Both the position numbers and the translations under genes were made by a program. This document shows positions 7,885-16,023 of a stretch of 64,000 nt of DNA, piece after piece. How positions within the stretch are numbered: position 1 is the stretch's first letter; every line of letters starts with the position of its first letter. The notes under the pieces are model-generated. The model was not told the origin of the DNA, searched no databases, and saw nothing but the letters and a program-made list of their open reading frames with translations. Origin of the DNA: Ruegeria sp. R13_0 (GTDB lineage: Bacteria; Pseudomonadota; Alphaproteobacteria; Rhodobacterales; Rhodobacteraceae); contig NZ_JAGHRB010000003.1 of assembly GCF_017743995.1 (NCBI RefSeq), forward strand, positions 248,001 through 312,000. The letters are read 5' to 3'.

Positions 7885-8544
7885 TCAGCTTTGCAGTGCT
7901 GCAACTTCTGCAGCGACCAGGCGCCTCAATTCAGCCTCACCAAACGGATCCAGAGATTTGCCATTGACGAAGAATGTCGGAGTTTGCCTTATACCGGCCG
8001 CTTCGACATCAGCGCGATCCTGATTGAGAACACCAACTGTCTGGGGCGCAAGCATTTGTGCCTGCGCTGCCTCGGCATCCAGTCCCGCCGCTGCTGCAAT
8101 TCGAATAATAAGACCAGGCTCAGGCGCACCATGCGCGGCCCATTTGGGCTGCTCTCGCAGCACGGCTTCCAGGACCGGTTCAAAGACCCCCTGCATGCGT
8201 GCCGCTTCAAGCACGCGGATCGCCTCCTCTGAGCCTTCGCCATGGAAAGGGGTGTACCGGATCACAACACGCACGGCGTCTCCATGCTGAGCCATTATGT
8301 CCTTCACGACCGGATGAAAGGCACGGCAGGCTTCACAAGCCGGATCGAAAAATTCGACAATTGTAACCGGTGCGTCTTTAGGGCCGAGAACAGGCGAGTA
8401 GGAACGGATAAGTGTTTCGGCGATTTCGGGTGCGACAGGCTCGGTGTTGCCTGAAGCAGTCGTTCGGTTCACGTACCAGGCGGCGGCCCCGAATCCGGCC
8501 CCACCGAGCGCGAGAACGGACAAGATCATGCCACGTCTGTTCAT
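7885..8544 (-). CDS. DsbA-family thioredoxin-fold oxidoreductase, CEAC active site
   Basis: I start the gene at ATG 8544, which overlaps the dsbB stop by 4 bp and has a clear AGGAGA site 9 nt upstream; the longer frame runs back into dsbB. The 219-aa product has an N-terminal anchor/signal (MNRRGMILSVLALGGAGFG), the active site FFDPACEACRAFHP (C70, C73) and a cis-Pro region RQTPTFFVNG. The dipeptide between the cysteines is EA rather than the PH of E. coli DsbA, which should change redox potential. Pairing with DsbB suggests a dedicated disulfide system, perhaps for SCO and PCuAC clients under metal stress. Confidence 0.92.
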   Translation of the reverse strand: MNRRGMILSVLALGGAGFGAAAWYVNRTTASGNTEPVAPEIAETLIRSYSPVLGPKDAPVTIVEFFDPACEACRAFHPVVKDIMAQHGDAVRVVIRYTPFHGEGSEEAIRVLEAARMQGVFEPVLEAVLREQPKWAAHGAPEPGLIIRIAAAAGLDAEAAQAQMLAPQTVGVLNQDRADVEAAGIRQTPTFFVNGKSLDPFGEAELRRLVAAEVAALQS

Positions 8545-8963
8545 ACTTGTTTCTCCTTGAGTGAAAGGGCGCACAGAACGCCGATCAGCGCGAATGAAAC
8601 GAGCGCCATCAGCGGAATCGGGATGCCCAAAACAGATTGATTTGCGTCGGTGCAGGACGGACCACTTGCCGAGCATGGTTGGATTTTTTCCGGGATCAGA
8701 CCAGCATACAGGCCCATGTGCCACAAGGCGACAACGGCGCCCCCCAATGCCAGTGCTATCCCGTATCGGCCCACGTTCTGGTCCTGCCACCACAGGCCAA
8801 GCCCCAGTACGATCGCCAATGGGAACATGAACGCGCGCTGGAACCAGCACAGCACACAGGGCGTCTGCCCCAGGATCTCTCCAATGAACAGAACAGAAAG
8901 AGAAGCAACCAAGGCAATCGCCCAGGCCAGGCCGAGAAGTGTATCTTTAGAAAACCGGGACAT
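8541..8963 (-). CDS. dsbB: DsbB-family disulfide bond formation protein
   Basis: The 140-aa integral membrane protein has four hydrophobic segments and the two cysteine pairs expected of DsbB: C36/C39 in TPCVLCWFQR in the first periplasmic loop, and C97/C104 in QPCSASGPSC in the second. DsbB reoxidises DsbA and passes electrons to quinone. It lies 5 bp downstream of the first SCO gene and overlaps the dsbA-like gene by 4 bp, so it is cotranscribed from the MerR-type promoter near 9636. Confidence 0.93.
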   Translation of the reverse strand: MSRFSKDTLLGLAWAIALVASLSVLFIGEILGQTPCVLCWFQRAFMFPLAIVLGLGLWWQDQNVGRYGIALALGGAVVALWHMGLYAGLIPEKIQPCSASGPSCTDANQSVLGIPIPLMALVSFALIGVLCALSLKEKQV

Positions 8964-8968
8964 GGTGC

Positions 8969-9568
8969 TCAGAGTCTCTGTTTCAGATCCGCAAGAATTT
9001 CTTCGGCAGGCGTGCCATAGGACCAGGACTGGACGAATCCAGCGTCCTTGTTGAACAGAAACAGATGAGAGGTATGCCCCATCGTATATCCATCCGGCGC
9101 AGGGGTTTGTTCGATCCGTTCGTAGAATATCGGAAAGGTCTTGGACGTTTGCGCAATCTGTTCTGGCGTGCCTGTAAGCCCAATGATCCCCGCATCGAAA
9201 AGTGGCACATACTCGGCCAGGACGGCCGGAGTGTCGCGTTCGGGGTCAATTGAAATGAAGATAGGTTGCACTTGGTTTGATTGGTCGCCCAGCCCTTCCT
9301 GCACTGCTGCTACCTCAGACAGTGTTGTAGGGCATACGTCCGGGCAGTTGGTGAACCCAAAAAACACCAACATCCATTTGCCCGCAAAGTCGTTCTGAGT
9401 ACGGACAACACCAGAGTGATCTGTCAGTTCGAACCTGGCTTCGAACGGGACAGACCCCTCCTCAATCCGCGCAGGTCTATATTCTGACCACAGCATCAGA
9501 TAGGCAAATGCCGCCGTTGCGACACCAGCCATTACCCATAAGATTTTCTGAAACACGGTCAGTTTCAA
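8969..9568 (-). CDS. SCO1/SenC-family protein, first gene of operon (TTG start)
   Basis: The longest frame begins at 9667, but that part contains the MerR-type promoter (9606-9636), so translation must start downstream. The best candidates are TTG 9568 (MKLTVFQKILWVMAG) or GTG 9556. The product, about 199 aa, has a membrane anchor (ILWVMAGVATAAFAYLMLW), the copper motif FFGFTNCPDVCPTTL and the distal His in GHTSHLFLF. It is a second SCO protein in the operon; paired SCO paralogues often divide copper delivery and thiol reduction. The unusual start codon and lack of a strong ribosome-binding site leave the exact start uncertain. Confidence 0.88.
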   Translation of the reverse strand: MKLTVFQKILWVMAGVATAAFAYLMLWSEYRPARIEEGSVPFEARFELTDHSGVVRTQNDFAGKWMLVFFGFTNCPDVCPTTLSEVAAVQEGLGDQSNQVQPIFISIDPERDTPAVLAEYVPLFDAGIIGLTGTPEQIAQTSKTFPIFYERIEQTPAPDGYTMGHTSHLFLFNKDAGFVQSWSYGTPAEEILADLKQRL

Positions 9569-9605
9569 AGTTAGCCGTCCGCCTGTGATTCTTGGTTCAG
9601 AACGG

Positions 9606-9636
9606 CATGTACACCCTCTACCTGCTAGAGGTTCAA
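9606..9636 (-). promoter_or_regulatory. MerR-type promoter/operator of the SCO/Dsb operon
   Basis: On the minus strand TTGAAC (9636-9631) and TACATG (9611-9606) are 19 bp apart. The spacer holds CTCTAGC-A-GGTAGAG (six of seven matched), with an extra flanking C/G pair. It lies between the divergent SCO operon and the MerR gene and fires towards the SCO operon. Confidence 0.82.
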
Positions 9637-9745
9637 AGGGGTTTTTGAGCCTGCGGCTGGGTGTCACAGGTCCACCGGCTGGAAGGTACTATTGTGCGGT
9701 GTCGACGCGAACCTACATAAGCTGTAACTTTGCAAGGAGACCCAG

Positions 9746-10174
9746 ATGCTGACGATCGGAACGCTCGGAAAAAAGACCGGAACCAAGGTTCAGACGATCC
9801 GCTACTACGAGCAGATCGGACTTATGCCGGAACCGGGGCGCACCGAAGGTGGCCAGAGGCGTTACGGCCATGCCGAACTGGATCGCCTTGCATTCATCCG
9901 TCATTCCCGCCAATTGGGGTTTTCGCTTGAGGCGATACGCGAACTGCTTGATTTGTCCGACGATCCGGATCGCCCATGTCATGAAGCCGACAGTATCGCG
10001 CGCCGGCAACTCAAACAGATTGAGCAAAGAATGGCGCGGCTGGAAGCGTTGCGGACCGAGCTGGAGCGCATGGTGCATGAATGCAGTGGCGGCAACACCT
10101 CGGACTGTCGTGTTCTCGAAGTTCTGCGCGATCATTCCGAATGTCTTACTGATCACGAAGAAATCGGCGCGTAA
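9746..10174 (+). CDS. MerR-family metal-responsive activator (ZntR/CadR/PbrR-like)
   Basis: The 142-aa protein has the MerR N-terminal HTH with TIRYYEQIGLMPEP and GGQRRYGHAEL, a dimerisation helix, and metal-site cysteines C78 (DRPCHEA), C113 (HECSGG), C121 (SDCRVLEV) and C133 (HSECL). C78, C113 and C121 match the Zn/Cd/Pb sensor branch (ZntR Cys79, 114/115, 124) rather than the CueR two-Cys loop. AAGGAG precedes the ATG. Four promoters in this window with 19-bp spacers and matching dyads (1489, 2684, 9636, 10211) are its probable targets: it would bend and realign them on metal binding. Target assignment is inferred from proximity. Confidence 0.92.
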   Translation: MLTIGTLGKKTGTKVQTIRYYEQIGLMPEPGRTEGGQRRYGHAELDRLAFIRHSRQLGFSLEAIRELLDLSDDPDRPCHEADSIARRQLKQIEQRMARLEALRTELERMVHECSGGNTSDCRVLEVLRDHSECLTDHEEIGA

Positions 10175-10210
10175 CCCCGGGCAGCGTTATTGCGAACTGG
10201 AATTAGCCTC

Positions 10211-10241
10211 TTGAAGCTATAGTCACTATAGCAGTTAAAAG
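10211..10241 (+). promoter_or_regulatory. MerR-type promoter/operator upstream of transglutaminase-like gene
   Basis: TTGAAG (10211-10216) and TAAAAG (10236-10241) are 19 bp apart, and the spacer begins with a perfect 7-1-7 dyad, CTATAGT-C-ACTATAG. It lies 30 bp before the transglutaminase-like gene and downstream of the MerR stop. Confidence 0.8.
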
Positions 10242-10271
10242 TCTTTCTGAGTTGATTCGACGAGAGACCAA

Positions 10272-11033
10272 ATGCTGAACCGAGACCCGTTGCTAACCGC
10301 CACACCTCTGCTTGATTTTGAAACACCCGCAATTTTGGGGCTCATAACGGAACGGAGCTGGCCCGATCTGCCTGTATTGGATCGAATTGGCGCTATTTAT
10401 GATTTCGTGCGTAACGAGATTGCCTTTGGTTACAACCGTGCAGACGATATCCCGGCGTCAGAGGTACTCGCCAATGGCTATGGGCAATGCAATACCAAGG
10501 GCACTCTTCTGATGGCACTGTTTCGCGGCAGCGGTATCCGATGCCGTTTGCATGGCTTTACGATCCACAAAGAATTGCAGAGGGGTGTGGTTCCCGAGCT
10601 TTTCTATCCGATGGCGCCGATGGAGATTGTGCATTCATGGGTCGAAGTCGAAGCAGAGGGTACGTGGCTAAAGCTGGAAGGCTTTATTCTGGATGAGCTT
10701 TTCTTACGCGTGTTGCAGCAGACATTTCCCAAAACAGAAAGCCTGTGTGGGTATGGTGTGGGGACGGATTGCCTGAGCGATCCCCAGGTCGAATGGGAAG
10801 GCCGTGACACATACATTCAAAGAAACGGCATCGTGCAGGATTTTGGGGTCTTTGACTCCCCTGACTCCTTCTATGTCCGTCACAGGCAGAACTTTGGCTT
10901 TTTCCGTGAACTGATGTACCGAGTCGTCGTGAGGCATTGGATGAACGCACGTGTCAGAGCACTACGCACTGGCAGGCTGGTAGCAAATGTTTCGGCAACA
11001 CATTCCCATGGAAACAGCGGTGAATCCGTTTGA
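10272..11033 (+). CDS. Transglutaminase-like (papain-fold) protein
   Basis: The 253-aa product lacks an obvious signal peptide and carries a transglutaminase-like triad: Cys in NGYGQCNTKGTLL, His in IVHSWVEVE, and an acidic residue in WLKLEGFILDE. Such domains act as peptidases, amide hydrolases or cross-linkers, and the substrate here is unknown. GAGAG precedes the ATG. Its own MerR-type promoter makes it a member of the metal regulon, which is unexpected for this family. A possible role is degrading metal-thiol peptides, since phytochelatin synthases are papain-fold enzymes, but I see no specific resemblance. Confidence is good for the fold and low for function. Confidence 0.82.
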   Translation: MLNRDPLLTATPLLDFETPAILGLITERSWPDLPVLDRIGAIYDFVRNEIAFGYNRADDIPASEVLANGYGQCNTKGTLLMALFRGSGIRCRLHGFTIHKELQRGVVPELFYPMAPMEIVHSWVEVEAEGTWLKLEGFILDELFLRVLQQTFPKTESLCGYGVGTDCLSDPQVEWEGRDTYIQRNGIVQDFGVFDSPDSFYVRHRQNFGFFRELMYRVVVRHWMNARVRALRTGRLVANVSATHSHGNSGESV

Positions 11034-11230
11034 ACGCTAGATTGGCACCAAGAATTTTCCTCAACGCAGGCGACTTTCAATCTAGCAAGCTTGAGGCCTT
11101 AACAAACCAGCGTGAGGGGGTGTGTAGCAGACTACACCGGCCCGGTTTCAAGCGAAGCATCCAACCTTCAACCGCGATGGAAGAAAGGAAAGACACGAGC
11201 CTTTTCCTTGGAGAATTGGGAGATTCCGGC

Positions 11231-11977
11231 TTAGTTGAACCGTTTTTGCAAGGCCGTATTCAGCGCCTCTGACAATAAAACCAGAACAATGATTGCCAAC
11301 GTCACGGTCGCAGCCTTTTCATACTGAAACGACCGTACATAGGTTTGCACATACAGCCCGATGCCACCGGCACCGACAATGCCCAGTATCAGGCTTTCGC
11401 GCAGATTTAGTTCAAACCGAAATACGGTATCGCGCATGATCACAGGCGCCATCTGCGGCCAGATCGCCCAACGCAACTGTTGAATTCTGTTGGCTCCCGC
11501 GCTTTCAAGCGCCGCCACAGGAGCGGTAGCAACGTTGTCGATGGCTTCCGCATAGAACTTTGCCAACATGCCAGTCGCGTGAAATGTGATTGCCAGAATA
11601 CCGGGAAGTGGTCCCAACCCAACAGCGCCCACCATTAGCATGGCGACCAGGATCAGCGGGATCGACCGGATAACCGCCAGCAAGGCGCGGACGGGGCGCC
11701 AAATTGTTGGTGACACCATAGTTTCAGAGGCCAGAAGGGCCAGTCCCGAGGACAGGATTACAGCGAACAATGTTCCCAGAATGGCGATCCTCAGTGTCTC
11801 CGCCAGCCCTGTCAGAACCTCGCGCCAAACGGACAGGTCAGGTGGGATCATGCGCCCCATAAACTCTGCCAGACGGGGCCCTGCGCCTGGCAGCTTGCCC
11901 AATCCCATATCCCCGCTGGTCAGCGACCACAGGATCGCCAGAGCCAGCATGACCCAAATGACAGATCGGCCCATCAA
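11231..11977 (-). CDS. ABC transporter permease, PhnE-like
   Basis: The 248-aa inner-membrane protein has about six hydrophobic segments and the permease coupling loop (ALESAGANRIQQLRWAIWP) that contacts the ATPase. It ends a run of genes with 4-bp ATGA overlaps: binding protein, ATPase, permease. PhnDCE transporters usually import phosphonates, but no phosphonate-degradation gene is nearby. Divergence from mntR suggests a metal or metal-complex substrate instead. That is inference from context. Confidence 0.88.
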   Translation of the reverse strand: MMGRSVIWVMLALAILWSLTSGDMGLGKLPGAGPRLAEFMGRMIPPDLSVWREVLTGLAETLRIAILGTLFAVILSSGLALLASETMVSPTIWRPVRALLAVIRSIPLILVAMLMVGAVGLGPLPGILAITFHATGMLAKFYAEAIDNVATAPVAALESAGANRIQQLRWAIWPQMAPVIMRDTVFRFELNLRESLILGIVGAGGIGLYVQTYVRSFQYEKAATVTLAIIVLVLLSEALNTALQKRFN

Positions 11978-12744
11978 CTGACTACACGCAGCCCCGATGT
12001 GACACTGGCGCCGTGATACAGCTCGTCGATGTCCCCGCTGGTAAATTGAGCCGACGGTTTGTCGAACAATACCACGCCATCTCGCAGGCCTATGATGCGC
12101 TCGGCAAAGCGGCGCGACAGATCCGGCTGATGCGAGCTGAAAATGACGCCGATACCACGGCTACGTGCAGAGCTTGTGATCAGGCTCAGAATTCGTTCGG
12201 CGTGAGCAGGGTCCAAATTGCTGACGGGCTCATCCGCAAGGATCAACTCGGGTTCTTGTGCCAGACATCTGGCAATCGCAACGCGCTGCCGTTGCCCACC
12301 CGACAACTGATCGGCACGGCGGCTTGCCAGGTCTGACAGCCCCGTATCCTGAAGCGCCCGTGTCACGCACATGTGGTCCTCTTCCCGGAACCGCCCCCAA
12401 AGCGAAGACCAGATATTCATCCGGCCCATCCGACCGTTCATTACATTCTGATAAACACTCTGCCGATCAACCAGTGCGAATTCCTGAAAGATAAAGCCGG
12501 TATTGGCACGGTCCTCGCGGGATGGAACCCCAGTTGCCAAAAGTGGCTTGCCAAGCACCTGGGCTTCGCCGTGCCAACCACGCAAACGACCGTCCAACAA
12601 AGCCAGCATCGTTGATTTGCCCGCACCCGAAGGACCGAGTAGCGCGACGCTTTCACCGGGCTGCACTGATAGTGAAACTTCTGTAAGCGCCGCTGCACTG
12701 GCAAAGTGTTGCGATATCGCGTTGAGTGAAACTACAGGATTCAT
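11974..12744 (-). CDS. ABC transporter ATP-binding protein, PhnC-like
   Basis: The 256-aa cytoplasmic ATPase shows Walker A GPSGAGKST (residues 37-45), Q-loop FIFQEFALVDRQS, signature LSGGQRQRVAIAR, Walker B LILADEP and the switch His in FSSHQPDL. The VDRQSVYQNVMNGRMG stretch is characteristic of PhnC-type subunits. It overlaps both neighbours by 4 bp (ATGA), implying coupled translation with the PhnD-like and PhnE-like genes. Confidence 0.92.
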   Translation of the reverse strand: MNPVVSLNAISQHFASAAALTEVSLSVQPGESVALLGPSGAGKSTMLALLDGRLRGWHGEAQVLGKPLLATGVPSREDRANTGFIFQEFALVDRQSVYQNVMNGRMGRMNIWSSLWGRFREEDHMCVTRALQDTGLSDLASRRADQLSGGQRQRVAIARCLAQEPELILADEPVSNLDPAHAERILSLITSSARSRGIGVIFSSHQPDLSRRFAERIIGLRDGVVLFDKPSAQFTSGDIDELYHGASVTSGLRVVS

Positions 12745-13601
12745 TTCAGAAACCCATACCGCCGCGCAGTCTCGCGCACGCCCTCGTAAACCGATGGATC
12801 AGCAGGAAGATAGCCATCCGGGCCATAGAGGTAGGCCAACAGATGACGGTTCTCACTCTCGTTGAGGCGCAGCATGGTTTCAATGAACTTTGCCTGCAGC
12901 CCGGCGTCCAGATCAGGGCGGGCAATGATTGCGTGGCTGGGAATTTGTTCTGATTCCGCCAGCACCTTGACCTCGGCCTGCTGATCCGGGGTCAGATAGA
13001 GATCGGCATACTGGCTTGCGCCTGCCGCATCGACCAGTCCGTTGGCCATGGCCTGCATCGCTTGCTGATATCCGCCAGCAAAGAATTTCTGCCCGAAAAA
13101 GCTGTCGGCATCGCCCGTGCCCGCGAACAGCCCGGCGCGCACAAACAGATCAAGCGGATAGATGTAACCGGATTCCGAGACCGGATCGGAAAAGGCGATG
13201 TCACGTCCCCGGAGATCGGCCAGCGCTTCGATTCCGCTGTCACGCCGCACGAAGACCCGGCCCGAATAGCTGGGTTGCCCGCGATAAACCTCGGACAATA
13301 GCGGTACGGCGCCGATCTGGTCTTCGGCCAACACAAAGGGCAACGCTCCCATGAACGAGATATCGGCATCACCGTTGCGCAGCGCCTCAACGGCAGCAGC
13401 GTGGTCGAACGTGACAAACCCCGTGACCGGGACGCCCATCTGCTCTGAAAGCCAGCCGGTGATGACGTTGATGTCACCCAACAGCTTTTCGGGGTTCTCC
13501 TGCGGGATGAAGGCCAGCTTCAGCCCCTGGTCAGTTGCAGCCATTACGGGCATGGCTGCAGATGCGGCTGCAGCGACCAGAAAATTGCGGCGCGACAACA
13601 T
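12741..13601 (-). CDS. PhnD-like periplasmic substrate-binding protein
   Basis: The 286-aa protein has a Tat/Sec-like signal (MLSRRNFLVAAAASAAMPVMA) and the PhnD-type fold: LKLAFIPQENPEKL, a DADISFMGALPFVLAE strand-loop, and SGRVFVRRDSGI. It would deliver a ligand to the PhnCE-like transporter. Its ATG overlaps the stop of the upstream peroxidase gene by 1 bp (TGATG), so the haem enzyme and the transporter are translationally coupled. The ligand is unknown; PhnD family members bind phosphonates, phosphite and other oxyanions or complexes. Confidence 0.88.
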   Translation of the reverse strand: MLSRRNFLVAAAASAAMPVMAATDQGLKLAFIPQENPEKLLGDINVITGWLSEQMGVPVTGFVTFDHAAAVEALRNGDADISFMGALPFVLAEDQIGAVPLLSEVYRGQPSYSGRVFVRRDSGIEALADLRGRDIAFSDPVSESGYIYPLDLFVRAGLFAGTGDADSFFGQKFFAGGYQQAMQAMANGLVDAAGASQYADLYLTPDQQAEVKVLAESEQIPSHAIIARPDLDAGLQAKFIETMLRLNESENRHLLAYLYGPDGYLPADPSVYEGVRETARRYGFLK

Positions 13602-15454
13602 CAGAACATCCTCTCGTCAATTTCGGCCTGCATGGACTTGAACAGTTCCCACTGGCGGATGGCTTCGGTCCAGTTTCCTTCGGCGCTGGCATCGCCAACC
13701 GCTCGCAGGATCGCGGCGAATTCGTAGATTTCGGGCTTGGCGTTCTGATTGACCATGACACTGGCATCCGCGGCCAGATCAGGAGCTACCGTGTCGATCA
13801 GAACCGCTATGTTTTCGGCATCCTGCATCGGCAGCAGGGTATCGAGCGTACTGGCGAATGTCGTCAGCTCTTCCCAGGACAAGCGGAATACGCTGTTGCG
13901 ACCTTCGAATACTTGATAGGGGTCTTCACCGTCTCCAACAGCTTCGACGTAGGCCGTCAGATCTGCGCGCTGTGCTTCGTCCAAACCCAAATTTTTGGTA
14001 TCATTGAACCAGTCAACAACGCTGGCCAGCGTCGGCAGCGATCCGTCATGCATGTAAGGTGCAGTGAAATTGACGTTGCGCAGCGTCGGGGTTTCGAACG
14101 CAGAAGCCGTGCCGCCGGGGAATGGTGGTTCAGCGCTGCCGATGTCGTAGGTCAGACCATCGCGGAACTGACGGTCAGGCGTGTGACACGAAGCGCAGGA
14201 TTTGTCACCAAGTCCGGCAAATTTGGTGTTGAACAGCAACTCCCCGCGCTTGGCGGCATCTGACGCCAGATCGGTCAGCTTGCCGGACCGGTCGATCTTT
14301 GGGTTGGGAAGAAAGTCGAACTGTTTGACATAGGCTTCCAGCGCGTCCAGTTGGAACGGCGTTGGTTCCTTTCCCGCGAATTCGGTCACAATCACATTTC
14401 GGATGAACCGGCGCAGGCTGGGTTCGCGCCCGTCGCGGCCATAAGGTGCGGTAAAGCGGATGCCACGCATAGAAGGCGTGTCCAAGTGATCATCGGTCCG
14501 GTCATTGAACATTGGATTGAAAAACGATCCGTCCACATCCATCCCACCCGGATGGGATGAAAGGCCCGGAATGAAGAAATCCCGGTTCACGTCGGAGCGG
14601 TTGTGGCAGGTCGAGCAGGCGATGCCCAACTCACGCGCCGGGCCGCCGAAGATTTCGGGGCTGTCGAACAGCATGTCACCGTAGGCCACCAGCGGTAGAT
14701 TAGCTTCATCCTCACCCGCCTCCTCAAACTGAAGAACCAGCCGCGGCAGCTGCGCCTGATCTCCGATGTTTGACCCTGGCGGCAGCGTGGCGGGCATTGT
14801 GATTTGTTCGCCGGAAAGCACAACTGTTTCAGGCAGCGGTGTTAACTTGTCGCGTTGGGCATACTCGGATGGCAGATAGTTGGCACGAATATAGGCAGCG
14901 ACAATGGCCTGAGCTTCTGCAAATTGGTCGGCATCCACCGTTTGGGCGCCGTTGCCCAGTACTCCTGCGCTGCCAAGGGTGGAGTTCAGAACCAGCCATG
15001 CCCGGCCCAGGTCGCGAGCCGCCGACGTGTCCGCAGCCTTGATACCATCTTCGAATGCGCGGAACAGAGCAGCCGCTTGCGCGACCTCGCGGGCCGCCTC
15101 AGGCTGACCCAGCGCGGTCTTTGCGACATCCAGATGGCGCAGGATTCCCTCCGCAATGGCAGTTGTGCTTGCTTCGAACAGCGCCTGCCGATCTTCGGCT
15201 TGCATAGCTTGGTTGATCGCAAGCGCTTCGTTGTCGGAGACGCGTGATAGGGGAGCGACCTGAATGTCACTGCCAGGTGCGGGCGAAGTCCAACTCCTCT
15301 CAATTTCATCCCAGGGAACCGGGGTTAGATTTCCCATGAACAAGGTCAGTCGATACGCGGCAGCGCGCGGGGCCCAAGGAGATTCTTCAATCGCCGTGGC
15401 ATCCGCGATCACTGGCAGTGCGCAAAGAAGTGTGGACGCTATCAGATGTTTCAT
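13601..15454 (-). CDS. Di-haem cytochrome c peroxidase-like protein with N-terminal extension
   Basis: The 617-aa secreted protein (signal MKHLIASTLLCALPVIADA) carries two c-type haem motifs, ACSTCHN and SCASCHT, in a MauG/CcpA-like domain of about 350 residues. A helical N-terminal region of about 200 residues without haem motifs and a 100-residue C-terminal tail make it longer than usual CcpA (about 330 aa). It could oxidise a metal ion or modify a protein or peptide ligand in the periplasm. It is the first gene of a fully overlapping operon with a PhnDCE-like transporter, and faces mntR across 116 bp that hold a dyad. An oxidation-assisted manganese or iron uptake role is inferred. Confidence 0.9.
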   Translation of the reverse strand: MKHLIASTLLCALPVIADATAIEESPWAPRAAAYRLTLFMGNLTPVPWDEIERSWTSPAPGSDIQVAPLSRVSDNEALAINQAMQAEDRQALFEASTTAIAEGILRHLDVAKTALGQPEAAREVAQAAALFRAFEDGIKAADTSAARDLGRAWLVLNSTLGSAGVLGNGAQTVDADQFAEAQAIVAAYIRANYLPSEYAQRDKLTPLPETVVLSGEQITMPATLPPGSNIGDQAQLPRLVLQFEEAGEDEANLPLVAYGDMLFDSPEIFGGPARELGIACSTCHNRSDVNRDFFIPGLSSHPGGMDVDGSFFNPMFNDRTDDHLDTPSMRGIRFTAPYGRDGREPSLRRFIRNVIVTEFAGKEPTPFQLDALEAYVKQFDFLPNPKIDRSGKLTDLASDAAKRGELLFNTKFAGLGDKSCASCHTPDRQFRDGLTYDIGSAEPPFPGGTASAFETPTLRNVNFTAPYMHDGSLPTLASVVDWFNDTKNLGLDEAQRADLTAYVEAVGDGEDPYQVFEGRNSVFRLSWEELTTFASTLDTLLPMQDAENIAVLIDTVAPDLAADASVMVNQNAKPEIYEFAAILRAVGDASAEGNWTEAIRQWELFKSMQAEIDERMF

Positions 15455-15466
15455 AGCACTGTCTAT

Positions 15467-15490
15467 TTAAGTTAGCCTTGTCTAATTTAA
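15467..15490. promoter_or_regulatory. Candidate MntR operator between divergent genes
   Basis: TTAAGTTAG and CTAATTTAA (eight of nine positions complementary) flank CCTTGT. The dyad is 12 bp before the peroxidase start and 80 bp before mntR, in the only gap between the divergent genes, where an MntR site should lie. It does not literally match the E. coli MntR box. Confidence 0.55.
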
Positions 15491-15570
15491 GGATGAAGGC
15501 ATGCTCATTGTCAAGCTCGGCTTTCAGGTGCATACACTGGAGACTAGACCAGCGACGTAATCATGAGCCG

Positions 15571-16023
15571 ATGACCGAAACAAAACCGGTAAATTCAGAT
15601 CGTAGTATTGATACCCAGGCGAGCGGGTTTGAGGCTGTGCGACAGGCTCACCAAAGCGAAATGGTTGAAGACTACGTTGAACTTATCGCGGAGCTGATCC
15701 ATCAGAATGGTGCAGCGCGCCCTGTCGAAATAGCCGAGCGATTGGGCGTGACCCAACCTACGGTTTCCAAAAATTTGACTCGTTTGAAACGAGAGGGTTT
15801 CATTGAGCAAATACCTTACCGCTCACTTCAGTTGACCGATGCCGGGCGTCAATTGGCGGAAGCTTGTAGAAGGCGTCACCGGATTGTCGTGGAGTTCCTG
15901 ATCGCCTTGGGCGTTTCACCGGAAGTGGCAGAGCATGACGCTGAAGGTATTGAGCATCATGTAAGTGACGAAACTCTTGCAGTGTTTGAACGGTTCGTTG
16001 GGCGGGCCGATGAAGCAAAGTAG
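15571..16023 (+). CDS. mntR: MntR, DtxR-family manganese-responsive repressor
   Basis: I start at ATG 15571, giving 150 aa, because the longer frame from 15478 covers the intergenic dyad. The protein follows the E. coli MntR pattern closely: a 25-residue N-terminal extension, GFEAVRQAHQSEMVEDYVELI, HTH RPVEIAERLGVTQPTVSKNL, and metal-site residues in CRRRHRIVVEFL and DAEGIEHHVSDE. MntR represses Mn uptake when Mn is ample and can activate efflux. It is divergent from the peroxidase/PhnDCE-like operon, its probable target. No MntH or SitABCD gene is visible here. Confidence 0.9.
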   Translation: MTETKPVNSDRSIDTQASGFEAVRQAHQSEMVEDYVELIAELIHQNGAARPVEIAERLGVTQPTVSKNLTRLKREGFIEQIPYRSLQLTDAGRQLAEACRRRHRIVVEFLIALGVSPEVAEHDAEGIEHHVSDETLAVFERFVGRADEAK

